DNA of 9,722 bases from assembly GCA_900554835.1 (NCBI GenBank), contig USJD01000137.1, positions 1-9,722 of the forward strand, written 5' to 3'. This DNA is from an uncultured Prevotella sp. (GTDB lineage Bacteria; Bacteroidota; Bacteroidia; Bacteroidales; Bacteroidaceae). The translations under genes and the position numbers were made by a program. This document shows, piece after piece, positions 1 through 6,166 of the stretch (positions are counted from its first letter, which is position 1; the number at the start of each line of letters is the position of its first letter). The notes below the pieces were generated by a model. It was given only the letters and a program-made list of their open reading frames with translations. It ran no database searches and was not told the origin of the DNA.

Positions 1-150
1 CACTGCGGAGGTTCGCCCAAGTGGCTGGAGGCGCAAAGCCTCCAAGGAACGTTGCTGCAACCATTTCGGAGAATAGAGCGGTTGCCAATTAATCCACAAG
101 CACATTTTACAGCGTACCAAGTGAGGGCATGTAAAACGTTGAATTGTTGA
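1..150. other. Left-edge fragment, coding status unclear
   Basis: The window starts inside something that cannot be identified. The plus frame beginning at base 1 is open to a TGA at 148-150 (49 codons), one minus frame is open across the same stretch, and a third plus frame is open to a TAA near 90. None gives a product I recognise, and short open frames are expected by chance in DNA of this composition. If one frame is real, it is the C-terminal end of a gene entering from the left, presumably another gene of the mobile element whose recombinase lies to the right. I make no functional call. Confidence 0.2.
26..85. repeat. Cluster of three short perfect inverted repeats
   Basis: Three hairpin-capable elements lie almost back to back. 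TGGAGGC (26-32) pairs with GCCTCCA (38-44) over a 5-base GCAAA loop. GTTGC (51-55) pairs with GCAAC (57-61) around a single T. GCAACC (57-62) also pairs with GGTTGC (80-85). The last two share bases, so they are alternative folds. No T-tract follows, so an intrinsic terminator is unlikely. Such dyads can be recombinase or relaxase sites, or part of a structured RNA; nothing here decides between these. Confidence 0.4.
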
Positions 151-377
151 AGATAGGTGTTATCTTTATGAGAACCAACCACTTATACCCTCAACAAACT
201 CTCAACAAATAGCTCTACACAACAAATTACTGGGCAAAAAAGAAAGAAAGGAATGGTGTTCATGGTTTTCTCTTTTCAACATTATCTTTCTTTTGTTGAG
301 AGATTTGTTGAGAATATGTTGAGCCGTAAATGCCTGATGTTCAATACTTCTTTCATCATATTCAACAATTCAACAAA
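138..377. repeat. Array of TTGTTGA/TCAACAA motifs in both orientations
   Basis: A 7-9 base motif recurs about nine times in 240 bases with no credible gene. CTCAACAAA occurs at 190-198 and 201-209. TTTGTTGAG occurs at 292-300 and 304-312, with TATGTTGAG at 315-323. TTCAACAAT and TTCAACAAA are at 361-369 and 369-377. GTTGAATTGTTGAA (138-151) is the exact reverse complement of 361-374, a 14-bp inverted pair. Copies within a cluster are 8, 11 or 12 bases apart, close to one helical turn, and the clusters face each other. This arrangement suits a DNA-binding site array: arm-type recombinase sites, an excision or replication control region, or an oriT. Which protein binds is inference; the adjacent recombinase and RhuM-like protein are the obvious candidates. 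Confidence 0.6.
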
Positions 378-510
378 AATAAGGGGTGTTTTGTCCGTCA
401 TTTTTATGAACAGAACTCATCCCCCTACAAGTAAGAATGTCATGCTTATGCTTCAGTACTTATTCACGACAGTACGACAGCGCCAAGCCAACAAACAAGC
501 AAGAGGACAT
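151..510. other. Gene-free stretch downstream of the recombinase pair
   Basis: No convincing gene is seen. A 97-codon plus-strand frame at 253-546 has no ribosome binding site, runs through the repeat array and encodes nothing recognisable. Besides the TTGTTGA array there are a small hairpin AAGATA/TATCTT (150-155/161-166), a tandem ATGCTT pair (442-453), and ACGACAG twice with an 8-base period (466-480). No clear terminator follows the minus-strand gene that stops at 511. The stretch is best read as a cis-acting region of the mobile element. Confidence 0.45.
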
Positions 511-885
511 TCAACTAAAGGCGGTTGTTCTTCTATTGAGTTGTAGGATAATGACACTACTTTTCTCTTTTGCCCCGTACAATCTCTTGAAGATGGTGGC
601 ACGAAACCGAGCTGCCCCGTATGAGTTTATACGGAAGCAAAGGGCAACAATCATCGGAAAGCCATACAACGTTTGCCAAATGCCATTGGAAGTTTCCTGT
701 TTCTGTTGGACTTCCGACACCGTCAATAAACCATCCTTGTATATTGACCTTATCACAGCATGGAGTTTCATGGCGGTGACATGAAGCATATCAACCAATT
801 CACCCTCACTCATCCACAAGTCTTGCAAGTTGGACGGAATGGATAACATTCCATTTCCGTCCACGGTGATTACAGTCCTTTTCAT
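511..885 (-). CDS. RhuM-like / helix-turn-helix small protein coupled to the recombinase
   Basis: A 124-aa protein of unknown role. Residues about 24-54 (W-M-S, then E-L-V-D-M-L, then I-R-S-I-Y-K-D-G-L-L) read like the DNA-binding winged/HTH segment of RhuM-type proteins. Residues about 73-102 (L-Y-G-F-P-M-I-V-A-L, then F-R-I-N-S, then A-x-F-R) match the pattern of RhuM-family proteins, in which a Y-N-L-D-M-I segment is followed by R-V-N-S and T-Q-F-R. RhuM proteins are usually much longer, so this is a short form or only the N-terminal module. The start codon overlaps the recombinase stop (ATGA, 882-885), with six Gs 6 bases upstream (892-897) as ribosome site, so the two genes are translationally coupled. 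It may regulate excision or bind the nearby repeats; this is inference. The family assignment comes from memory of motif patterns and is tentative. Confidence 0.7.
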   Translation of the reverse strand: MKRTVITVDGNGMLSIPSNLQDLWMSEGELVDMLHVTAMKLHAVIRSIYKDGLLTVSEVQQKQETSNGIWQTLYGFPMIVALCFRINSYGAARFRATIFKRLYGAKEKSSVIILQLNRRTTAFS

Positions 886-2105
886 GCCATTCCCCCCATT
901 GTCGGCATATGCCCCTTGATTCGACTTTCAAAAGCTGATATGTCATGCTCCAATTTAGTACTTGTCACCTTTGCGTAAATTTGTGTTGTGGCGATGTCCG
1001 TATGTCCCAGTATCTTGCTTACACTCTCTATCGGCATACCGTAGTTTAAAGCCAAAACTGCGAACGAATGCCGGCTTACATGAAATGAAATTCGCTTCTT
1101 GATGCCACACATTTTTGCCACTTTCTTTATACGCTTGTTTACCATGTCAAGTGAGCCAATATTAAACAAGTGCATATCTTTTCTCAATGGCTTGTAACGT
1201 TCAATTATCTGTATGGCTGCATCTATCAGTTTAATTTTGAATGGTACGCCTGTCTTTTGACGCTGAGAAACTATCCATGGAGACCCACTTATAATGGCAA
1301 CATTGTCCTCTGTAAGATTCTTGATGTCAACGAAAGAGATACCTGTCCAACAACCAAACATAAACAAGTCTCTCGCAAAAGCAAAGTTGGGATTTTCCAA
1401 CTCTATTCCTGCAAATATGTCCAATTCTTCCTCTGTCAAGAACTCACGCTCCTTGTGGTCTGGGTCAACGTGGTACATGGCAAACGGATTTCTCTGTATC
1501 TTGCCGTTGTAGTGTGCTGCCGTGACGATATGCTTCAATGGTATGGAGTATATCCAAATGGTAGATTGCGTGAGTCCAATGACATTCTTCAAATACAGAC
1601 AAAAATCACGGATGAACTCCTCGGTAAGCTCATTCATGGACATATCGCTGCGCTTGTACTGAAATTTGATGAACTCGGCAACGTACTTTCTTACCGTCAG
1701 ATACTTGCGGTAGGTTCGGACAGCTCGGTCTTTTCCCACGCGTTGGGCAAAGGCTGCGTTCTCCTTGTCAAAAGCTCTGAGTAATGTCTCATACTCCGTA
1801 CCTATGCCTTGATATGCGTTTCTCACCATTTCAGCGGTAACGAACGCCTCACGGTCGGAAAGCCGTTGGTAATGCTTAGCGATTTGAGCCTTGATGTTAT
1901 CAAGCGCAAAGTTCACCTCATTGGCTTCCTTGCTTCTGCCTTTGGCTCTGTTGCCCTTGGCATCCCATATCGCCTTGGTCACGCTCAGCTTGCAACTGAA
2001 CTGTGCGATAGTTCCGTTGATTGTCACACGTCCCATGATAGGGACAATTCCGTTTCTCTCCTTGCTTCCGTTTACATAGAAGACTGTCTTGAATGTACTT
2101 CTCAT
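882..2105 (-). CDS. Tyrosine recombinase / integrase (IntDOT-like, Bacteroidota mobile element type)
   Basis: A 407-aa site-specific recombinase that would catalyse integration and excision of the element through a 3'-phosphotyrosine intermediate. Residues 1-100 fit the N-terminal arm-binding region of Bacteroidota integrases. Residues about 110-210 form the SAM-like core-binding domain. The catalytic domain runs from about 220 to 390. Visible catalytic residues are K284 (R-Q-K-T-G), H342-x-x-R345, H368 in L-G-H-T-D and the nucleophile Y377 (T-T-Q-I-Y-A-K). The first arginine expected in T-G-x-R is serine here (T-G-I-S257-F), a substitution also known in IntDOT of CTnDOT. Length is normal for the family (about 400 aa). 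The start at 2105 is supported by AAGGA 5 bases upstream and a good promoter. It is followed by the overlapping RhuM-like gene. It lies next to truncated genes on its upstream side, as expected at an element end. Confidence 0.93.
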   Translation of the reverse strand: MRSTFKTVFYVNGSKERNGIVPIMGRVTINGTIAQFSCKLSVTKAIWDAKGNRAKGRSKEANEVNFALDNIKAQIAKHYQRLSDREAFVTAEMVRNAYQGIGTEYETLLRAFDKENAAFAQRVGKDRAVRTYRKYLTVRKYVAEFIKFQYKRSDMSMNELTEEFIRDFCLYLKNVIGLTQSTIWIYSIPLKHIVTAAHYNGKIQRNPFAMYHVDPDHKEREFLTEEELDIFAGIELENPNFAFARDLFMFGCWTGISFVDIKNLTEDNVAIISGSPWIVSQRQKTGVPFKIKLIDAAIQIIERYKPLRKDMHLFNIGSLDMVNKRIKKVAKMCGIKKRISFHVSRHSFAVLALNYGMPIESVSKILGHTDIATTQIYAKVTSTKLEHDISAFESRIKGHMPTMGGMA

Positions 2106-2460
2106 AATTCCTTGCTTTTTGTTCTGTGCAAAATTAAATCATGAGAGTTGCATGGCAAATTCACAACCTGTGCAGAATTGAGAAGTAAAAACCGAAGCCG
2201 TTAAAAATGCTTATTAGAGCGTTTCTTTGAGGTAATGACTTGAAAGCGTTTCTACTTCTCAAATCCGCCATTTTCGCATTTCCTCACGAATGCCACAAAA
2301 AGCCAACGACTGCCACAACCACTTGAAACTCAAAACAAAAGCTCAAATCTGCTATTTTTTGCTTTTTTAGTCATTCTTTTTCACTAAAAACCCTTATTTT
2401 TAAGCTCAAATATATAGGTTTTCAGGAGCGAAATCGTGATGTGTAGTAAAATTGTCGAAC
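2106..2460. repeat. Gene-free, repeat-bearing stretch upstream of the recombinase
   Basis: No gene is seen here. The stretch holds several short repeats. TTGAGAAGTA (2178-2187) is inverted as TACTTCTCAA (2253-2262). AGCGTTTCT is direct at 2218-2226 and 2245-2253. CGA[A/C]TGCCACAA is direct at 2287-2298 and 2307-2318, exactly 20 bases apart (two helical turns). AGCTCAAAT is direct at 2340-2348 and 2403-2411. TTTTTAGT (2364-2371) is inverted as ACTAAAAA (2383-2390). This density and the position beside an integrase promoter fit an attachment-site region with arm-type binding sites, possibly including the element end near 2430-2460. No second copy of an att core is visible in the window, so the crossover point cannot be fixed. 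Confidence 0.45.
2129..2159 (-). promoter_or_regulatory. Promoter of the recombinase operon
   Basis: Read on the minus strand, TTTG (2156-2159) and TAATTTTG (2129-2136) are separated by 19 bases. This is a full match to the Bacteroidota primary sigma-factor consensus (TTTG, 17-23 bases, TAnnTTTG). The -7 box lies 23 bases upstream of the recombinase start codon, so the leader is short. Confidence 0.75.
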
Positions 2461-2690
2461 AAAAATAAATATATTGAAGAAAAAGAAGTAGAATTTAATG
2501 AGATTAATCATGCTATCAGTGAAATCAAATATTATTCTGAAAAGCACATTCACATTGATTACCTCTTTTGTATATATCAGACTTTGTCTATAGAAATATG
2601 CTAAGGTTATTACCTATGATATTATACAGCTTTGTCCGAAAGAAATGGTATCATCTGGATTAAAGCTATCATTGGATAATTTGCTTACCT
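2440..2690 (+). pseudogene. AT-rich frameshifted coding remnant at the island junction
   Basis: The plus frame 2440-2604 is open for 54 codons without an ATG and ends in TAA; its later part reads like real protein (E-E-K-E-V-E-F-N-E-I-N-H-A-I-S). A second frame opens at 2594 and continues through K-V-I-T-Y-D-I-I-Q-L-C-P-K-E-M-V to about residue L-L-T-Y near 2690, where it runs into the amidase remnant. Removing one base near 2597-2601 would join the two into a single frame of about 80 codons. Composition is clearly more AT-rich than the amidase part that follows. I do not recognise the product. It could be a decayed gene brought in or cut by the island, or merely chance open frames. Confidence 0.35.
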
Positions 2691-2692
2691 AC

Positions 2693-2854
2693 ATCGACCA
2701 GAAGGGTGCCCTGCTGGATCTTATCGGTCAGCTGAAGGAGGAATTCCCTCATGCCACCATCCACGGTCACAACGAGTTTTCTGCCAAAGCCTGTCCTTGC
2801 TTCGATGTGAAGAAGGAATTAGCTCCCTATTTTGAGAAAGGGAGTGGGGAATAA
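2693..2854 (+). pseudogene. 3' remnant of an N-acetylmuramoyl-L-alanine amidase
   Basis: The last 50 or so codons match the C-terminus of Bacteroidota phage-lysozyme-like amidases (Amidase_2/PGRP fold). A helix (A-L-L-D-L-I-x-Q-L-K-x-x-F-P) is followed by I-H-G-H-N-E-F-x-x-K-A-C-P-C-F-D-V. In the family the second His and the first Cys of this segment are zinc ligands. The N-terminal part with the first zinc-binding His (in the usual H-C-x-A-T motif) and the active-site region is absent; the AT-rich remnant stands in its place. An ATG at 2645 would give a 69-aa product, but it could not be an active amidase. The intact gene would be about 140-150 aa. Truncation was probably caused by integration or rearrangement at the island edge. 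Confidence 0.75.
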
Positions 2855-2860
2855 ATAAAC

Positions 2861-2896
2861 AAGGCGTACGCTCTCATTCAGAGGAGTGTACGCCTT
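2861..2896. terminator. Bidirectional terminator hairpin
   Basis: AAGGCGTACGCTCT (2861-2874) pairs with GGAGTGTACGCCTT (2883-2896) over an 8-base loop: 14 pairs, two of them G-U. It begins 7 bases after the amidase-remnant stop and ends 5 bases before the stop of the convergent ATPase gene, so it can end transcription from both sides. On the minus strand it is followed by a T-rich stretch (TTGTTTATTTATT). The T-run on the plus side is weaker. Confidence 0.8.
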
Positions 2897-2900
2897 GAGA

Positions 2901-4688
2901 TTATTTCACTTCCTCGCAAACCACCATTTCCGTGCTTTTATACACTATGATAATCTTGTGTAGCTGCGTGGTCTTGATTGCAGAAGTTACTACTTCGCTT
3001 TCTGCATATCTATTCACTTGTCTGATGGCATCCTGCTTGAGTTGTTCTATATGCGCAGCGGTATCCTTAGACTTGGCATACTTGAACTCTACAATGTAGG
3101 AATGCTGCATATCGCTGAAGTTGTCAACAAGCGGACAGAGGAAGATATCGGCATAGCCTTCCTGGGTGTCCTTTTCGGATATCGGACGGTAGAACTTGTT
3201 GTCGCAAGTCATGGCAAGCGTGAATCCGTGCACGAAATATTCTCCCTTCTGATGATCTCTCTGGGATGAATATTTATGCAGACTGTCGGCAATATATTCA
3301 AAATAAGGCTTCCATTCTCCACAATATGCCAAGGCACTTTCTAAGTTTCCCTTTTCGTAGGAATCGTATTTCAAGTCGTTCTCCTTGTATGTGTCGAGAA
3401 GGTATTTGAACAGCTGCTCTCGCACTACCTCATTTGGTATCACGAACTTGGTCTTTCCCTGATAATTTCCTGCGATGGTAACCATGCCGAAGTAGTAGAG
3501 CAGACTCACGAAATTATCCGGGTCGCCTATCTGCTCGGCAGGAAAGCCGGTCTTGAGCTCGCCAGCCACAAAGCCGTTTTCTACCAGTTGCTGGATGATA
3601 GAGGCATCGTGGGCAAACTCCTTGTCCTTGCGGATGAGCATACGGAGCTTGTTGTAATCCAGTCGGATGTTTTCCTCTATCATATTCTTAGGAAGTCTTC
3701 CTCGATTTCTGATATAATTATCGATGAAATAGAGCACCATGTTGGAATTGTACATGGTGGTTTCGCCGTATGAATCCTTTGCAAAACAATAGTTATCGTA
3801 CCATGGCTTCATCAGGTCTATCAATTCATCCACGGTGTAGTTGTGGAGATGGAGGGTTTCGGTATAGTAAGTGAGCATTTCGCGCACCTCTTCTTCCGTG
3901 AAGCCCGTCATCTCGTTGAACTCGTATGAAAGGGAATAGTTGGTACCGATGTTGAAACCGCTGGTCAGATCGTCCATGGTAACAGGACTGACGCCCGTTA
4001 CGAAGACCCGCTCCAAGGTGGAATCGGTTGCCGACTTGATGGTGTCGAAGAACTTACGGAGATAACCCATGCCATGAGTTTCTGCCTGATAATTGTTGAG
4101 ACAGTCTGGTTCTGCCAGGATAGTATTCGTGAAATGGTCGTACTCATCAATAAAGAGATACACTTTCTGTCCTGTCTTCTTACATTCCTTGCAAAGATAG
4201 TCCAACTGTTCTACTGCGCCATCCTTCCTGTTCATCTCTTCTTTGATGTTGGCAGGCAGATATTGTGCATACACATCGCAGAAGTAGTTAAACTCTGTGT
4301 TGCAATGTGCATCGAGTCCCTTCTTGTAATTCTCAAGATTGGCATCCACCACGGCAAAGTTGAGCGAGATAATCAGATAGGTATTATGTTCAGGTGTAGG
4401 ATTCTCGCCGATATACAATCCTCCAAACAGTTCCTCAAACCTGTCAGCCATATTGATGTCGTAATACTGTTTGAGCATGGAGAGGGTAAGGCTCTTGCCG
4501 AAACGACGAGGGCGGATATAGAAGAAATACATGTTGGATCTTTCTATTTCTTCTATAAAATCTGTCTTATCTACATAATAGCAGTCGTCTCTTCTCACGG
4601 TAACGAAGTTCATGATTCCGTAAGGGATGCGCTTGCGATAAATGTATTCGCGCTTGGCATTTTTCTTCTTTGTGATATTACTATCCAT
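2901..4688 (-). CDS. AAA-ATPase-like protein with C-terminal PD-(D/E)XK nuclease domain
   Basis: A 595-aa two-domain protein of the PF09820/PF08011 type, present in many paralogous copies in gut Bacteroides and Prevotella; its cellular role is not established. The N-terminus carries the family opening Y-G-I-M-N-F then Y-Y-V-D-K-T (23-42). A Walker-A-like loop R-P-R-R-F-G-K-S lies at 59-66, a Walker B V-Y-L-F-I-D-E-Y-D at 176-184, and the conserved F-V-T-G-V-S-P at 229-235. The C-terminal nuclease-like motif has G-Y-A-D514 followed by E534-F-K536. All key residues are present, so the gene looks intact. The start is supported by AAGGAG (4697-4702), 8 bases upstream, and by a strong promoter. 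It is monocistronic, converges on the amidase remnant and is divergent from the porin. A role in genome defence or as a selfish element has been suggested for such genes but is not shown by this sequence. Confidence 0.9.
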   Translation of the reverse strand: MDSNITKKKNAKREYIYRKRIPYGIMNFVTVRRDDCYYVDKTDFIEEIERSNMYFFYIRPRRFGKSLTLSMLKQYYDINMADRFEELFGGLYIGENPTPEHNTYLIISLNFAVVDANLENYKKGLDAHCNTEFNYFCDVYAQYLPANIKEEMNRKDGAVEQLDYLCKECKKTGQKVYLFIDEYDHFTNTILAEPDCLNNYQAETHGMGYLRKFFDTIKSATDSTLERVFVTGVSPVTMDDLTSGFNIGTNYSLSYEFNEMTGFTEEEVREMLTYYTETLHLHNYTVDELIDLMKPWYDNYCFAKDSYGETTMYNSNMVLYFIDNYIRNRGRLPKNMIEENIRLDYNKLRMLIRKDKEFAHDASIIQQLVENGFVAGELKTGFPAEQIGDPDNFVSLLYYFGMVTIAGNYQGKTKFVIPNEVVREQLFKYLLDTYKENDLKYDSYEKGNLESALAYCGEWKPYFEYIADSLHKYSSQRDHQKGEYFVHGFTLAMTCDNKFYRPISEKDTQEGYADIFLCPLVDNFSDMQHSYIVEFKYAKSKDTAAHIEQLKQDAIRQVNRYAESEVVTSAIKTTQLHKIIIVYKSTEMVVCEEVK

Positions 4689-4721
4689 GAGCGATTCTCC
4701 TTATATATTTTTATTTTGTCG

Positions 4722-4753
4722 CAAAGTTAGTATAAATATTTGGAATAAGCAAA
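4722..4753 (-). promoter_or_regulatory. Promoter of the ATPase/PD-(D/E)XK gene
   Basis: On the minus strand TTTG (4750-4753) and TAACTTTG (4722-4729) are separated by 20 bases, a full Bacteroidota consensus match. The -7 box lies 33 bases upstream of the start codon. Confidence 0.75.
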
Positions 4754-4860
4754 TCATCTCGTTGTTTTTGTGTTTTTTAAAACTGCTATCATTTATGGCT
4801 GATTTCTTTTTCTTCATCATTTTGTAACATCCGTGTCGTAAGTTAGAAATATTTTCTTCG

Positions 4861-4868
4861 TAATTTTG
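4861..4868 (+). promoter_or_regulatory. Probable -7 box of the porin promoter
   Basis: TAATTTTG matches the TAnnTTTG consensus 56 bases before the chosen porin start. No TTTG lies at the right distance upstream, so only half of the promoter is supported. The 14-base context TCGTAATTTTGCAC (4858-4871) is repeated exactly in front of the fucose synthase gene (7832-7845). Confidence 0.5.
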
Positions 4869-4924
4869 CACCCGAATAAAGGCTATGGCCTCATGATGTG
4901 TGCTAATATATTAATAATGTGAAT

Positions 4925-5962
4925 ATGAAGAAGAAGACAATGGCCCTGCTGCTCTGCGCTATGATGTCTGCAGCGGTGTTTGCTCAGGATGAAAAGAAGG
5001 AGGTTGACTGTACTCCGAAGATTGGCGGTACGATACGCTCGAAGTATGAATTCCAGACCGAGGAAGGGGAGGGACGATTCGAAGTGAGAACTGCCCGTAT
5101 CAATGTGACTGGTAATGTGACCAAAGAGGTGAGCTACAAGGCGGAAATCGACCTCTGCGATGAGGGAAAAATCAAGATGCTCGATGCTTATACCCGTATC
5201 AAACCATGGAGTACGCTCCAGTTTACTATCGGTCAGGAACGTGTGCCTTTCACCATCGATGCGCACCGCTCGCCTCATCAGCAGTATTTCGCCAACCGCT
5301 CGTTTATCGCCAAGCAGGTGGGTAATGTGCGTGATGTCGGTGCTGAGGTGGGTTATACCTGGAACGTGGGGTTCCCTATCATCGTGAATGCGGGTGTGTT
5401 CAACGGCTCTGGTCTTACCAACCAGAAGGATTACTGGACCAAGGGCATCAACTATTCTGCCAAGGCGCAGTTTCTCTTCCCGAATGTGAATCTCGTGCTG
5501 AGTACGCAGAAAATCAAGCCCTCTGACGTGACCGTCAATATGTATGATGCGGGTATTACCTTCCATCGTGGCGGTCTGATTGCTGAGGTGGAGTATCTCT
5601 TCAAGCATTATTCCAAGAATGCGTTTCATGATGTGCACGCCTTTGACGGGTTTGTATGTTATGATATTCCGGTGGCCAACCAGAAATGTCTGATCAGGAA
5701 GGTTTCTCCATTGGTAAGATATGATTTCATGAGCGACCACAGTGATGGCACCCGATATGGGGCTACGGATGAGGACCCTGGCGTGTTGAAAATCAACGAC
5801 TATAAGCGCCATCGTGTGACTGGTGGTGTGACGCTCAGTCTTGCCAAGCCTTTCATCTCTGACATCCGTATCAACTACGAGAAGTATTTCTATCGCAACG
5901 GCGGTGTGGCCAAGACTTCTGAGAAGGACAAGATTGTAGTAGAGTTTATGACTCGTTTCTAA
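4925..5962 (+). CDS. Outer-membrane porin, phosphate-selective porin O/P-like
   Basis: A 345-aa beta-barrel protein expected in the outer membrane as a diffusion channel. The ATG at 4925 is chosen over an in-frame GTG at 4919 because it gives a clean signal peptide: K-K-K, a hydrophobic stretch L-L-L-C-A-M-M-S-A-A-V, and a signal peptidase site V-F-A|Q after residue 20. The mature part opens with K-I-G-G-T-I-R-S-K-Y-E-F and shows alternating polar/hydrophobic strands, A-R-I-N-V-T-G, then Q-F-T-I-G-Q-E-R-V-P-F, typical of the OprP/OprO family (PF07396). It ends in a terminal Phe (F-M-T-R-F), the usual last-strand signature of outer-membrane barrels. No Shine-Dalgarno is seen. No partner gene is adjacent. 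Substrate cannot be told: the family name does not prove phosphate selectivity. Confidence 0.85.
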   Translation: MKKKTMALLLCAMMSAAVFAQDEKKEVDCTPKIGGTIRSKYEFQTEEGEGRFEVRTARINVTGNVTKEVSYKAEIDLCDEGKIKMLDAYTRIKPWSTLQFTIGQERVPFTIDAHRSPHQQYFANRSFIAKQVGNVRDVGAEVGYTWNVGFPIIVNAGVFNGSGLTNQKDYWTKGINYSAKAQFLFPNVNLVLSTQKIKPSDVTVNMYDAGITFHRGGLIAEVEYLFKHYSKNAFHDVHAFDGFVCYDIPVANQKCLIRKVSPLVRYDFMSDHSDGTRYGATDEDPGVLKINDYKRHRVTGGVTLSLAKPFISDIRINYEKYFYRNGGVAKTSEKDKIVVEFMTRF

Positions 5963-6079
5963 AAAGATCATATTCTGATATAAATAATAACTTTTGGTTC
6001 TGAAAAGTAATTCTCTATTAAGATTGAATGAATGACGGACGTGCAGCAGTCGCTTTTAGCAGATTGTTGCGCGTTTTTC

Positions 6080-6110
6080 TTTGTCAGTTCGGGGAAAAGT
6101 ATTATTTTTG
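6080..6110 (+). promoter_or_regulatory. Promoter of the HAD phosphatase gene
   Basis: TTTG (6080-6083) and TATTTTTG (6103-6110) are separated by 19 bases, a full consensus match. Transcription would begin near 6117, downstream of the ATG at 6032. This decides that the gene starts at 6164 and not at the longest open frame. Confidence 0.75.
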
Positions 6111-6138
6111 CAGATGGTTTTCCTCTGAAAGACTATAA

Positions 6139-6166
6139 AAATGAGAAATTAGAAATGAGAAATATG
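6139..6166 (+). repeat. 14-base tandem duplication just before the HAD start codon
   Basis: AAATGAGAAAT occurs at 6139-6149 and 6153-6163, giving two 14-base units that differ only in their last three bases (TAG in the first, ATG in the second). The ATG of the second unit is the chosen start codon. The first unit carries its own ATG (6141) in another frame that meets TAG at once. Replication slippage is a simple explanation; an effect on translation initiation is possible. Confidence 0.6.

Noticed and set aside
1..90. tRNA-Leu/Ser-like start (GCGGAGGTT...) at the left edge
   Set aside because: No T-arm consensus (GGTTCRA) or closing acceptor strand follows, and the hairpins do not form a cloverleaf.
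253..546. 97-codon plus-strand frame through the repeat array
   Set aside because: No ribosome site or promoter, built largely of repeat motif, no recognisable protein pattern.
437..784. 115-codon plus-strand frame opposite the RhuM-like gene
   Set aside because: The minus-strand gene has coupling, a ribosome site and family-like motifs; the plus frame has none.
4919..4924. GTG start of the porin two codons upstream
   Set aside because: The ATG at 4925 gives a standard signal peptide directly and needs no rare start.
4883..5971. 362-codon minus-strand frame opposite the porin
   Set aside because: It is the antisense shadow of a clear signal-peptide porin; long antisense frames are common opposite high-GC third positions and it has no start signals.
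6032..6163. N-terminal extension of the HAD protein
   Set aside because: The promoter lies inside this stretch, and family length and motif I position fit the start at 6164.
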